A model generated the notes under the pieces. It worked only from the letters and a program-made list of their open reading frames with translations. It was not told the DNA's origin and made no database searches. Shown here piece after piece: positions 14,691-23,991 of a stretch of 44,684 nucleotides of DNA; within the stretch, counting starts at the first letter, position 1; every line of letters starts with the position of its first letter. Location of the stretch: contig NZ_JALXOZ010000019.1 in assembly GCF_025147465.1 (NCBI RefSeq), forward strand, positions 1 to 44,684, written 5' to 3'. The stretch comes from Dermabacter sp. p3-SID358 (GTDB taxonomy: Bacteria; Actinomycetota; Actinomycetes; Actinomycetales; Dermabacteraceae). A program made the position numbers and the translations under genes.

Positions 14691-17024
14691 TTAGCTGTCG
14701 TATGTGGGTGTGGTGCTGGTGTAGGTGCGGCCGTTTGGGGTGGTCCAGGTGGTGGTGTGGGGTGTGGTGTTGGTGCTTGTCTTGGTGTTTGTGGTGGGTG
14801 TGACGGTGAGGGCTTCTTTGGCGAGGTTGCATCGTGCGCAGAGGCCTTGGGCGTTGGTGAGGGTGGTGGGGCCGTTTTGTGCGTGGCGTTTGATGTGGTC
14901 GATGTGGGTGATGGGTGCATTGCAGTAGGGGCCGCGGCAGGTGCGGTCTCTGAGGCGGACGAGTTCGGCGAGGGCTTTGGGGAAGATTCGGGAGCGGGAG
15001 TCCATGGCGAGGACTTCTCCGGTTGTGGCGCTTGTGAAGATGCGTCGGTATTTGACGAGGACGTCGTTGCTGTAGAGCTCGTTGAGGTAGTCGAATCCGG
15101 TTTTGGCGGTGATGGGGCCGGCGTCGGGGATGTAGGCGGTGGAGACGTCTGGGTCCACGGGCACGAGTAGCCCGATGTCGAATCTGCGGGCGCGCTCTGA
15201 TCCCCGAACACCGCTGGTGTGTTCGGTTGCGTGGCTTTCAGTGGTGGCGTGTTCGGTTGGGATGGTCTCGGTTTCTTTGTCTGTTTGCGTTGGTGGTTTT
15301 TGTGGTGGGTGTGGGGCGCCGGGTGGTGGGTTTGTGTGCCTCGCGTCGTGGTTGTTGGGTGAGAGGTTTCCGTTGTTGGTGTGGGGGTGGGGTAGTGGTG
15401 TCCAGGGGTCGTGGGTGATGCCTGGTGCGGTGCTTGGTGGTGCGAGTTGTGCGGTGGGGTGGTTGGGGCGTGTGTTGAGGAGGGTTTCGACGAGGACGTC
15501 AACGGCGAGGTTGTGTGGGGTGTGGGCGGGTTTTTGGTAGTGGCCCCTCCATGCCCCAGCACGGGCTTTCACGCTCACGCCCGGTGAGCCGTCGGTAGTG
15601 GTCGAGGTTTCGAGGCGGAGGTTGTCTCGTTCGAGTTGCGTGAGGAAGTCTTTGGCTTTGTGGCGTGCGGTTTCCTCGGCTTCTTCGTGTGCGAGTGTTG
15701 CGCGATGGGTGGGTGTTGTTGTTTCTGGGGTGGCGGTGGCGCGTGAGGTGTCGTCAATGTCGTCGTCGAGGTTGGCGTGGGGTGTTGGTGTGGCGCCGGT
15801 GAGGTGTTCGAGGGTAAAGACGTTTCTGGCGAGAAGCGTTTGAAGCTCAGCGGTGACTTTGGTGGCGTGTTCGTGTGCTTTGCGCGTGGCGGTGGTGACT
15901 TCGTGTTAGTGGAGGACCTTGTGGGCTTGTGTGGCGCGGTGGGTGAGCAGGTCGTGGATGCGGTGGGCGTCGAGGGTGCGCATGGTGAGGGTGAGACTGC
16001 TCATCCCGTTGCGGAGGGTTTTCAGGGTGAGGCGGCGTGTGGTGAAGGCTTTCTTTTCTTTCTCGAGAGCGGTAGCGGGGTCGAGGGAGAGCAGGGCGTT
16101 GGTGGTGAAGTTTCGCCAGTGTTTCTTTCCAGCGTGGGGGTTGCGCTCCAGTTCCCGAGCGATCGGGCCATCCAATTGTTGGGCGTGGTGGCTTGTGGCA
16201 TCGCGAAGGCTCGTGGTGATCGCGTGAGTGTCGGTGATGGAGATCCGCCCGGCTTCGAGGTTGGCAAGGAGGGTGGGCAGGTTTGTGGTGAGCATGCGGG
16301 AGCGGGCGATGTCGAGACTGGTCGCATACGGGGATTGTTTGAGAATCAGCCCAACCTCATGCGCGAGAGAGCGGCGCGTGGCGAACACTCGTGCCCGGTC
16401 TTTGTCGCTGAGGGAATCCAGGCCCGCAGACGGATCAACCCGGCCAGCATCCTCGCATGCGTCAGTTGCGTGTGAGGGAGAGGGGGTGTCGTTGTGTGTG
16501 GGGGAGGAGGCGCTGGTGGTGTGGGGAGTGGTTTCTTTGCTGGAGAGGTGGCCGATGCCGTCGGTTTCGTCGAGCTCGGTGAGAATGTGCGCTTTGACTG
16601 CTTCGCTCAGCTCCGCGATCCGCGTCAACGACTCCAACACATCCAGGCGGGTGAGCAGATCCGGCCCATCAAGGACACGTGCGGGAGTCGTAGCCGAGTG
16701 CGCGTCACCTGGAGTATCAGAAGAATGAGGGGGTGCGGTGGGGAAGGTTTTGAGCATGCCCATCAGCGCGGCCTGCCACCCCTTCGACCGAGAAAGAAGA
16801 AGATCCAGAACGTCGGTACGCGAAGGGGCCTCCAGTTGGGTGAGTCCAGCGAGTGCCGCGAGGTCATCAAGAGAGCCGGTGGCAGGGGCAGGGGAGGATG
16901 CTGCGGTCGCGACAACAGCAGAGCCCGCAGCAATACCGGCAGTGCCTGTGGCAGTACCGCTCGTGCCCGTGGCAGGACCGGCAGTGCCCGTAGCGGCATC
17001 GCGGCCTAACACTGTGCTGGTCAT
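14691..17024 (-). pseudogene. DUF222 / HNH endonuclease (13E12-type), split by one TAA codon
   Basis: Read through as one frame, this is a 777-residue-class protein with an N-terminal low-complexity Ala/Gly/Thr stretch, a DUF222 helical domain (to about 15909), a polar Thr/Pro/His-rich linker and a C-terminal HNH nuclease. The nuclease has CRGPYCNAPITHIDHIKRHA with zinc cysteines, the catalytic DHI/H motif, then LTNAQGLCARCNLAKEAL. The only break is TAA at 15906-15908, in frame with both halves and flanked by HKVLH and HEVTTATRK, with no frame change. A CAA glutamine codon turned into TAA would explain it. A separate start for the HNH half is possible at 15578 but lacks a ribosome site. These genes are multi-copy in actinobacteria and their role is unclear. 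Confidence 0.75.
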
Positions 17025-17077
17025 TGCGCCCCCCTTTCTCTCGACCGGGTTTTGAAGTGGCTTCTGTGTGGTGATGC

Positions 17078-17170
17078 CTCGAGCCTAAAAAGGGGGTGAG
17101 ACATTTAAACCCGACCCTTGCCTTTCTCGAGACAACTCGAGCTTAAAAGAGGGGTGAGACATTTAAACTC
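17078..17170. repeat. Pair of 35-base direct repeats upstream of the DUF222/HNH gene
   Basis: Copies at 17078-17112 and 17136-17170 share CTCGAGC, an A-rich/G-rich middle and TGAGACATTTAAAC, with only a few differences. Both lie upstream of the HNH gene start (17024). They could be regulatory, or scars or targets of a mobile element. TTTAAA at the end of each is itself palindromic. Confidence 0.65.
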
Positions 17171-17412
17171 GCCACCCTCTCCACGCGAATACCCTGGTGG
17201 CCGCGGTGTATGGAAAACACCCAGAAATCCAGAAAACACCGTGGAAAACCCGAATGATTTGTGGATAAAACAGATTGTGGAGCGCGAGCCAACGAATACT
17301 GAGCCCACCGAGCGACAAATCGCCAACTGAAACGAATTCACGAATGTGGATGGGCCCACCAAGAACAACCGAAATGCGAGGCGTGTCGCAAAGATGGCGA
17401 AGCGTTGTGGGG

Positions 17413-17490
17413 CCCGGGGAGAAGTGTGGTGAAGCCCCGGAGAGAAACGTGGTGGACTCAGAGAGAACCGTGGGAGTCACGGAGAGAAGG
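17413..17490. repeat. Imperfect tandem ladder of GGAGAGAA-containing units
   Basis: Three to four diverged units of about 21-24 bases, each with GGAGAGAA or a close variant followed by a GTGG-type segment, occur in a row in the spacer between the HNH pseudogene and the acetyltransferase. The rest of 17171-17640 shows no gene. Confidence 0.4.
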
Positions 17491-17640
17491 GGGAAGGAGG
17501 CAACTCGAGGGCGAGTCCACAGGTTGCCCAACAAGCGTCGGACCCGCATGAGCCAACCGAGCCCTGCCCACGCCTCGAGATCTCCGGCCAAAATAGCCAA
17601 AAACCTGTTGCAAACCGCGCGCTCCTGCGACACTTAAGGC

Positions 17641-17925
17641 ATGGCTACCGTGACTCATTATTCAGACCAGCAGCGCTTCATTGCCACGGAAGGTGGCGTG
17701 GAGGCGGGGTACCTCGAGTACGACCGCGAGAACGATGGCGTCATTTTCGTCGCCACGCATGTCGTGACCGATCCGGAGTTTCGCGGGCGAGGCATCGCGG
17801 GCGAGGTGACCGCCGCGGCTTTCGAACATGCGCGCCGTCACGGCGTGAAGGTCCGCCCCGTGTGCCCCTACGTGCAGGGCTGGATCGAAAAGCACCCCGA
17901 TGTGCAAGACCTCGTCGCCGAGTAG
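17641..17925 (+). CDS. Small GNAT-type N-acetyltransferase (COG2388-like)
   Basis: This is a 94-residue minimal GNAT fold. It shows EAGYLEYDRENDGVIFVATHVV (beta strands), PEFRGRGIAGEVTAAAFEHA (the acetyl-CoA pyrophosphate-binding R/QxxGxG/A loop) and VRPVCPYVQGWIEKHPD (the C-terminal hallmark of this family). The length matches the family (about 90-100 residues). These proteins are thought to acetylate small molecules or proteins, but substrates are mostly unknown. It stands alone upstream of dnaB and ends before a hairpin at 17945-17960. Confidence 0.88.
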   Translation: MATVTHYSDQQRFIATEGGVEAGYLEYDRENDGVIFVATHVVTDPEFRGRGIAGEVTAAAFEHARRHGVKVRPVCPYVQGWIEKHPDVQDLVAE

Positions 17926-17944
17926 CGCCTCGCGGTAAGATTCT

Positions 17945-17960
17945 GGGGCATTCATGCCCC
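17945..17960 (+). terminator. Short GC-rich hairpin between the GNAT gene and dnaB
   Basis: GGGGCAT-TC-ATGCCCC is a perfect 7-bp stem with a 2-base loop, 20 bases past the GNAT stop. There is no T-run, so it may be a weak terminator or a structured leader of dnaB. Confidence 0.35.
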
Positions 17961-17999
17961 GCCTCGGGGGGCAGTCACACCGAGACTTGAGGAGGTCGT

Positions 18000-19355
18000 A
18001 TGTCGAGCGCCCTTTTGGAGCCGGGTCCCGATCAGGGAATGGACCGCCTCCCGCCGCAGGATCTAGGTGCTGAGCAGGGCGTTCTTGGCGGCATGATGCT
18101 GTCGAAAGATGCGATCGCCGACGTCGTCGAGAAGCTCCGCAGCAACGACTTTTACCGCCCCGCGCACGAACTCATTTACGAGGCGATCATCGACCTTTAC
18201 GGTCGCGGGGAGCCGGCCGACTTCGTGACGGTCGCCGATGCGCTGCGTGAGAGGGGCAACCTCGAGAAGGTCGGCGGAGCCCCGTACCTCGCCGATTTGA
18301 TCGATGCGGTTCCGACGGCTGCCAACGCAGGATTCTATGCCGAGATTGTCGCGGAGCGGGCCACGCTCCGTAGGCTCGTCGAGGCTGGCACGCGCATCGT
18401 GCAGCTTGGCTTCGCCGCGGATGGCGGCGAGGTTGATGCCGCCGTCAACGAAGCGCAGGCGCAGGTGTACTCGGTCACGGACCGCACGAAGTCCGAGGAC
18501 TACGTGAAGCTTTCCGAAGTGATTGAGCCGACGATGGACTTCATTGAGATGCTCCAGTCCAGAGGCGGGCAGGTCAATGGCGTGCCCACGGGATTCGCGG
18601 AGTTCGATGAGCTCACACAGGGCCTGCACCCCGGCCAGATGATCATCTTCGCTGGCCGCCCTGCGATGGGTAAGACGACTCTCGGCATGGACGTAATGAG
18701 GAGCGCCGCGATCCACAACGGGATGGCGTCGGCCATCTTCTCCCTCGAAATGGACCGCCAAGAGATCATGATGCGCATCATGGCCGCCGAAGCGCAGGTG
18801 CCGATGAGTCGCCTTCGCGACGGCACGGTAGACGATCAGGACTGGGAGCGCCTTGCGCGCGCCACGACTCGCTTCATGGATGCGCCGCTGTATATCGACG
18901 ATTCGGCGAACATGACCCTCATGGAGATTCGCGCGAAGTGCCGTCGCCTCAAGCAGAAGGCGGATCTCAAACTGGTCGTGATCGACTACCTGCAGCTCAT
19001 GAGCTCCGGTAAGCGCGTCGAGTCGCGCCAGCAGGAAGTCTCGGAGTTCTCGCGTGCGCTCAAGCTCCTCGCGAAGGAGATCGAGGTGCCCGTGATTGCG
19101 ATTTCGCAGCTCAACCGCGGGAACGAACAGCGCACCGACAAAAAGCCCATGATGAGTGACCTTCGCGAATCCGGCTCGATTGAGCAGGATGCGGACCTCA
19201 TCGTGCTCATCCACCGCGAGGACTACTACGAGAAGGAATCGGCCCGCGCGGGCGAGGCGGACCTCATCGTCGCGAAGCACCGCAATGGCGCAACGAAGAC
19301 CATTCCCGTGGCGTTCGAGGGGCATTACTCGCGTTTCAAGGACATGGCGCAGTAG
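18000..19355 (+). CDS. dnaB: Replicative DNA helicase DnaB
   Basis: This is a 451-residue hexameric 5'-3' helicase that unwinds DNA ahead of the replication fork and recruits primase. The N-terminal domain (about 15-125) starts PPQDLGAEQGVLGGMML. A linker follows, then the RecA-like motor: Walker A GRPAMGKT at residues 219-226, SAIFSLEMDRQEIMMRI, Walker B LVVIDYLQLM, VIAISQLNR (H3) and an arginine finger region near SIEQDADLIVLIHR. Length and motifs are complete. No intein is inserted at the Walker A or H3 sites, where actinobacterial dnaB genes often carry one. The ATG at 18000 follows GAGGAGG. A hypothetical gene follows 6 bases after the stop. Confidence 0.97.
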   Translation: MSSALLEPGPDQGMDRLPPQDLGAEQGVLGGMMLSKDAIADVVEKLRSNDFYRPAHELIYEAIIDLYGRGEPADFVTVADALRERGNLEKVGGAPYLADLIDAVPTAANAGFYAEIVAERATLRRLVEAGTRIVQLGFAADGGEVDAAVNEAQAQVYSVTDRTKSEDYVKLSEVIEPTMDFIEMLQSRGGQVNGVPTGFAEFDELTQGLHPGQMIIFAGRPAMGKTTLGMDVMRSAAIHNGMASAIFSLEMDRQEIMMRIMAAEAQVPMSRLRDGTVDDQDWERLARATTRFMDAPLYIDDSANMTLMEIRAKCRRLKQKADLKLVVIDYLQLMSSGKRVESRQQEVSEFSRALKLLAKEIEVPVIAISQLNRGNEQRTDKKPMMSDLRESGSIEQDADLIVLIHREDYYEKESARAGEADLIVAKHRNGATKTIPVAFEGHYSRFKDMAQ

Positions 19356-19361
19356 CGAGCC

Positions 19362-19955
19362 ATGTCGACACTGATGGACGAACTCGGAGGTGAGGACGTG
19401 TCGCTGAGTGGGAATGAGCTGGCGGGCGCTGAGCATGCGCCGCTTCGCCGATCTCTGCCTGCGACAATCGCGGAACCGCTCGCCCGATTTGTGTCCCCCC
19501 TGACGCCCGCGGATGCACTGCGCAACCTCGTGTACGTGAGCGCGGCCGGGGCCGACGGTGAGCGGCTGTGCCGCGTGGATGCGGTGCTCGACATTCGTGG
19601 CGTGTGGGTCGCCCATCGAGGCACACCCGCCCCACTCGCCTCGGTGCAGGGACTTGAGGAACACATCGCACCCACGTGGGAGTACGCGCTCGAGGCGGCC
19701 CGCGAGGCCCAGTACCCGGCGGTCACTGGAGTCGAGTTTCAATTCGATCGCACTGGGGAGGCTCTCGCGCGGGTTTTCTCAGGCGCCGCGCGCCCACCCG
19801 CGGACTCGGGAGCCGACTTTCACGTGTGGCATCTCGTGCCCGAGCTCGATGAACTCCTCGAGCGCGTGAAGCCCGAGTCATGGTGGGAACGCCGACTCGA
19901 AGATCTCCAGACCCTCATAGGGCGTGTGCGCACGCGTGGGCAGGGCGGCCTATGA
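19362..19955 (+). CDS. Hypothetical protein between dnaB and the kinase-like gene
   Basis: This is a 197-residue acidic soluble protein; I do not recognise a family. Its middle has beta-strand-like stretches (LCRVDAVLDIRGVWVAHRG, TGVEFQFDRTG) and the C-terminal part is helical with aromatic residues (FHVWHLVPELDELLERV, WWERRLEDL). It follows dnaB by 6 bases and its TGA overlaps the ATG of the kinase-like fragment (ATGA at 19952-19955). So the ancestral order was dnaB, this gene, kinase-like gene, in one transcript. Confidence 0.7.
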   Translation: MSTLMDELGGEDVSLSGNELAGAEHAPLRRSLPATIAEPLARFVSPLTPADALRNLVYVSAAGADGERLCRVDAVLDIRGVWVAHRGTPAPLASVQGLEEHIAPTWEYALEAAREAQYPAVTGVEFQFDRTGEALARVFSGAARPPADSGADFHVWHLVPELDELLERVKPESWWERRLEDLQTLIGRVRTRGQGGL

Positions 19956-20124
19956 ACGCCTACGGCAAGCGTTTCGTGCGGATCGACCTGATCGAGCGCT
20001 CACGCACGGGCGAGGTCTGGCGTGCGTGGCAATGCTGCCCGTGACAGGTGGCACGCTCGCCGAAGTTGTGAGTCTAAGGGGCCGCTCGGCGAAGCAGTGG
20101 CAGTCATGATCGCGAGGCAAATCC
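19952..20124 (+). pseudogene. Decayed 5' fragment of the kinase-like gene found intact at 25352
   Basis: Bases 19952-20029 match 25352-25429 almost perfectly (MNAYGKRFVRIDL, then one Val-to-Ile change). The fragment then skips about 151 bases relative to the full gene and resumes at 20030, matching 25581 onward to the sequence GATCGCGAGGCAAATCC. It ends at about 20118-20124. The frame is lost at the deletion. It sits at the expected native place, coupled to the upstream gene, so it is probably the remains of the original locus, disrupted by the insert that follows. Confidence 0.85.
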
Positions 20125-20742
20125 GCTGACTAGGAGTCTGGAGGAGTGGCGGGGTGGACGCGCTCAGAACGAGACGTGTCCGTGAAGTGGCGTCGGCGCT
20201 CGCTAAGACGGTGTGGGGATATCGAATAGTCGGGCTTATGCGAGTAAGAGCTGCCACTCCGGTTGAGATCTCCATTGGTCTGTAGGTTGATCGGTTTATA
20301 CACAGTTTCGTGTCTCACCCACAGATCCTTTCGGTCGGGAAAGTCGTTACGCACCCGGCCTCACACCTGTTCCGGCGGCAAGTTTTCATTTAAGTGATGC
20401 TGGACGATGCCGCGTTGTTCAAGGTTTGAAGGGATCTTGAGCCCATTCGGGCGGCGTGCGATCTACCGCACCGCAACTTTCTCCAACACGAACACGGTGT
20501 CGCTACCAGCCTTCGAACTCGGCCACAACCTCAGGCCTAGTAGAGGGAAGAGACCCGCTAGGGCGGGTGAGATTTCTACGCTGGGGAGGTTGATCCACGC
20601 TGTGGACGTTGGATATCAGAAGGGTACTGACGCACGTTTACGAATCAACGACTTTAAGACTATGCGCCTCTTTGGTGCAGTCTCATCCCGAATTCGTTTC
20701 ATGAAAGTAGAACTCGATATATGACTCACAATGATGTGTGCT
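20125..20742. other. AT-richer left end of the insert, no confident gene
   Basis: This stretch is visibly richer in A/T than the core. It holds a 105-codon plus-strand open frame (20407-20724) with no recognisable domain and no clear ribosome site. A segment around 20296-20325 with TTTATACACAGTTTCGTG could be an old insertion-sequence end, though I cannot prove it. A small CCCGC/GCGGG hairpin lies near 20550-20562. Confidence 0.3.
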
Positions 20743-22503
20743 CTATTCTTCTTCACGAAAAATTTCGTGAAACCGGCCCGGCGATGCCAGCAGCTCTAAG
20801 TAGGTGCCTGATTGAATCAGTTGTCCTTCTTCGATGACATAGATTCGGTCCATAGCACGTAATGTGGCAGCACGATGGGATACGACGATGGTTATGCGAT
20901 CATTTTTCGTGGGTCCGGATGCAAGGTCATCGAAGATTGCCCTCTCACTCTCCGCATCGATGGCACTTGTCGGTTCATCAAGAATCCACACTGGAGCATT
21001 GCGCAGAGCTATTCGCGCTAGCGCAAGTCGCTGCCATTGGCCGCCAGAGAGTCCGACCCCGCCGAACTGCTCGCCCAGTTGGGAATCTAGCTTATTCGGT
21101 AGGTCTTCGACGGCTTTTCGCAGTCTGGCCGCATCAAGCGCGTCCCAAAGTTCACTGTCGCAGACATAGTCTCTTCTTGTTCCGAGAAGCAAGGACTCCC
21201 TCACTGTGAGTTCGTATCGCCCAAACTCTTGCGACAGTAGTCCAAAAATACTGGTGCGCGAGACGTCGTCGAAGCAGTTGATCGGTTCACCGTTTATCAG
21301 AACGTCGCCAGTACTGGGGTTAAACAGCCCCATGATGATACGGACCAGCGTTGTTTTGCCTGCGCCATTCACGCCGACGATACCGATGAGTTGACCCTTC
21401 TCCGCAGACAGTGAAATGTTATCGAGCGCTTTAGCCGCGCCATGGGGATAGCTATAGGAAACGGAACGCACGTGAAGACTTTGTATATCTGCTCGAGGTG
21501 TATCGGCGTCTGACGAGGAAGCTTCCCGGGCCTCACCTTGGAACTCATTAGTAAATCGTCTATAGGCATCGACGATCGGGGTGCCTGACACAACACTACC
21601 CAGAGTGTACGAGGCATCAGACGTAGCTGACATGCTCGAAATCAGTGCCACCACTCCGGCAGCAAGAACACCTGCACCGAGACCACTATCAGAGGCGAGT
21701 GTGAATAGAGCAAAGATCAAGAGGCCAGTCGCAAAAAGCCCACCCAGAACGATAAGGATAGTGGACTTCGACATCGCCGAGACAAAGAGCTGTGCGGCTT
21801 TGAAGGACCGCTGCTTAACGACGCGAGCTAATTTGAAGCCGGTCCCAAGTGCCGACAGCTCGAAAGCTGGCTTTTCGTAAACCAACTGATTGAGAGCGTA
21901 GCTTCCGAACTTTACTTCGTGAGAAACCAAGGGCCAGGTTCGGCCTTCGATTTTGGCGACCAGCGTAAAAGCGATGAGCGTAGGAATCGTAGCCAGCACG
22001 ATGACCAACGCCGAAATGACACTGTAAGGAGCTAAGGCGAGGACCAAAAATGCCATGGTGGCGACTGCGCGGAACGAATTGATCACATAGGTTCCATGGA
22101 AGGATGCCGCCGTTGCAATGGCTTCGCTAGCGGTTCTTGCTCGGGTAGTGAGCGAGTCTCCCATGAGCTGGTCTGCCGGTACACGGGACATTGCTTTCGC
22201 GAACTCATACTCCATGCCCGCCCGGGTTTTTCGGCTCAAGATTTGACTGAGAGTCATCACAACAGACCGAACGCTGGAGTTCAGCCCGAATACGAGCCCC
22301 GCCGCGACAATAGCTCCAGACAGTTGGGAGTGTGATTCCCTCGCAGTGGCCTCATGCACGAGGTTTTCAACCGCGACTACCATCAGGGCAGGGCCGAGAC
22401 TGTCGACGATCACGAAAATCAGATAGAACACGAGGACCACAGGCGAGTACTTCCACAACTGATGCACGGCCCAAAGCGCGGTCTTGATGGTGGAAGTCGT
22501 CAT
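20743..22503 (-). CDS. ABC exporter (fused membrane and ATPase domains), probable peptide exporter
   Basis: This is a 586-residue half-transporter, expected to act as a homodimer in the cell membrane. Six hydrophobic helices occupy about 1-310. The ATPase follows: Walker A GVNGAGKT, Q-loop LLSQEFGRYELTV, signature LSGGQ, Walker B WILDEPTSAID and the switch His in VVSHRAA. There is no N-terminal C39 peptidase domain, so it would not cleave a double-glycine leader. The fold is that of NisT/SpaT/McjD-type exporters of lantibiotics and other peptides. Its start overlaps the end of the TPR gene by 4 bases. With the Cys peptide gene upstream it forms a three-gene set, and I infer that it exports that peptide. 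Confidence 0.88.
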   Translation of the reverse strand: MTTSTIKTALWAVHQLWKYSPVVLVFYLIFVIVDSLGPALMVVAVENLVHEATARESHSQLSGAIVAAGLVFGLNSSVRSVVMTLSQILSRKTRAGMEYEFAKAMSRVPADQLMGDSLTTRARTASEAIATAASFHGTYVINSFRAVATMAFLVLALAPYSVISALVIVLATIPTLIAFTLVAKIEGRTWPLVSHEVKFGSYALNQLVYEKPAFELSALGTGFKLARVVKQRSFKAAQLFVSAMSKSTILIVLGGLFATGLLIFALFTLASDSGLGAGVLAAGVVALISSMSATSDASYTLGSVVSGTPIVDAYRRFTNEFQGEAREASSSDADTPRADIQSLHVRSVSYSYPHGAAKALDNISLSAEKGQLIGIVGVNGAGKTTLVRIIMGLFNPSTGDVLINGEPINCFDDVSRTSIFGLLSQEFGRYELTVRESLLLGTRRDYVCDSELWDALDAARLRKAVEDLPNKLDSQLGEQFGGVGLSGGQWQRLALARIALRNAPVWILDEPTSAIDAESERAIFDDLASGPTKNDRITIVVSHRAATLRAMDRIYVIEEGQLIQSGTYLELLASPGRFHEIFREEE

Positions 22504-23921
22504 GACGTCCGCCCCTCGCCAGTCTTCTTTTCGATCATCGCGAGATTAGAGCTGACCTCAGGGTCTTCTGGATAGATAGCGGCGAGTCGCTCCAACGCAA
22601 CAAGGAGGAAATCCAATCGCTCTCGATCAGGGACGCGTCTAATTTCTATCTCGAGTAATAGAAGGTCTCGTCGCGCTAAGTCCGAACGCTCAGCAAAGGT
22701 AAATAGTTCCTTTGAGAGATGCCTTTCTGAATCCTGGATGGAGTCGTTTTTTAGGTAGAGTTCAGCACAAGAAAGACGGACATCGACAAGCTCAGGGTCC
22801 AGAGATAGGGCTTGCTCGTAATGTGATAGAGCTAGAGAATTGATCTCGTTTTTTGAATAGTAATTTCCCAACGCGATGGCGGCATTGTAGTCCCAGTTCG
22901 AGCGTTGTGACAATTGGTGGACCGTTCGATCTACAAGTGATTCATCCCCCTGGTCCTCAGCTATTCTTAACGCCAGCTCTAGTTGTCCAGTGTCTGGAGG
23001 TTGATATCTGAGTGCCTCCAGGATGGCCCTCTTCGCCTCGTCAGTTGCACCTGAAGAGTGCAGCAGTCGTGCAAGATTTCCTCTAAAGATTGATAAAGAC
23101 ACGTCTTCTTCGTGTCTATCGATATCCAAGAGCTCCTTTTGGGTCTCGATCGCTTCTACTTCGAGCGCGACTGCCAGAGCCGTGTCTTGAGCGGCCACCG
23201 CAAGAGCGTAACCATTAAGAGCGGTAGCTCTAACAGAAGGTGATACCTCGGAGCTTCGTGCTTGGGTTGCTGCTTGTTTTAGAAGGATAATCCCCTGCTC
23301 GCGCGATTGCCAATGGGCGGGGAGGTGACGCAGAAGTATGATTCCCTTTTCGTACGCTAAAATCGCCCGCTCGTCCGCGGTCGTGGGAATAATCTGATTT
23401 AGAACACCAAGCGCAGTGAACGAGCTATTTAAGGCGACGTTCGCTCGTGCATAAAGTAGGGTTCCGTCAAAGGATCTTGCAATTGATTGTGGAGCACGGT
23501 CTAGTAAATTTATGGTGGCCCACGGATCATTGTTTCGAAGAGAAAGGTGTGCGCGTGAAATAATTTCCTCGGGAGGGGAATCGGGACTATTCTGTTGGGG
23601 CTGCTCGATGGTGTGAGGTCCGTTATCAAATGTCAGCAATGCGCCACACCGGCAGAGTTCTGCTATGAATATGCTATCGGGAATACTTATGATTCCAGGG
23701 CTTGGTAGGCTTAGTGGCCCCCGCGCAGCGTTAGATACCTCTTTTGCTATCCAGCGAAAGCGTGAGTATATGGTCGCAAATTTGTCGAACCTCTCCAGTG
23801 TTGTCGCATGCGGTACGGCGGTAGTGTAGAAGAAAGTGTTGACGGCCGGCCTAGAGGATTCGATCCACTGGTGGGAAAACGTTTGGGAAATTATCGCTGC
23901 GGCTAAGGGGGAGCTGGTCAT
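22500..23921 (-). CDS. TPR-repeat protein of the peptide/ABC exporter cluster
   Basis: This is a 473-residue soluble protein. The first 120 residues match nothing I know. From about residue 130 the chain is a series of tetratricopeptide hairpins, for example AIALGNYYSKNEINSLALSHYEQALSLDPE and AERSDLARRDLLLLEIEIRR. No HTH or enzyme domain is visible. The ATG at 23921, preceded by AGG at a good distance, is chosen because the frame upstream crosses an 18-bp hairpin and overlaps the peptide gene. Its TGA overlaps the ATG of the ABC exporter. Possible roles are docking the peptide to the exporter, immunity, or assisting an unlinked modifying enzyme. Codon use is less GC-biased than in the core genes, which suggests transfer. 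Confidence 0.72.
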   Translation of the reverse strand: MTSSPLAAAIISQTFSHQWIESSRPAVNTFFYTTAVPHATTLERFDKFATIYSRFRWIAKEVSNAARGPLSLPSPGIISIPDSIFIAELCRCGALLTFDNGPHTIEQPQQNSPDSPPEEIISRAHLSLRNNDPWATINLLDRAPQSIARSFDGTLLYARANVALNSSFTALGVLNQIIPTTADERAILAYEKGIILLRHLPAHWQSREQGIILLKQAATQARSSEVSPSVRATALNGYALAVAAQDTALAVALEVEAIETQKELLDIDRHEEDVSLSIFRGNLARLLHSSGATDEAKRAILEALRYQPPDTGQLELALRIAEDQGDESLVDRTVHQLSQRSNWDYNAAIALGNYYSKNEINSLALSHYEQALSLDPELVDVRLSCAELYLKNDSIQDSERHLSKELFTFAERSDLARRDLLLLEIEIRRVPDRERLDFLLVALERLAAIYPEDPEVSSNLAMIEKKTGEGRTS

Positions 23922-23941
23922 TTCTTGCCTACTTCTGTGAA

Positions 23942-23980
23942 GCCTGGTGTATGCGGCGTTCGACGCCGCATACACCAGGC
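23942..23980 (-). terminator. 18-bp hairpin between the peptide gene and the TPR/ABC genes
   Basis: GCCTGGTGTATGCGGCGT (23942-23959) and its exact complement at 23963-23980 form a perfect 18-bp stem with a 3-base TCG loop, 11 bases past the peptide stop and 20 bases before the TPR start. No strong T-run follows. It suits an attenuator or RNA-processing/stabilising structure that lets far more peptide mRNA than transporter mRNA accumulate, as in bacteriocin operons. Confidence 0.7.
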
Positions 23981-23991
23981 AATCGGTTGGG

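Noticed and set aside
14555..15562. A 335-codon Thr/Pro/His-rich minus-strand frame overlapping the HNH gene
   Set aside because: It is a shifted reading of the DUF222/HNH sequence; the frame with the zinc cysteines and HNH motif is the real one.
17413..17490. Repeats in the 17-kb spacer as a CRISPR array
   Set aside because: Units are short, diverged and without unique spacers of constant size, and no cas gene is present in the window.
18063..19742. A 559-codon minus-strand open frame
   Set aside because: It lies antisense to dnaB and the next gene and is His/Arg-rich with no domain, as expected for a shadow frame.
20743..22503. ABC protein as a C39-peptidase bacteriocin exporter
   Set aside because: The sequence begins directly with the first membrane helix; no Cys-His peptidase domain is present.
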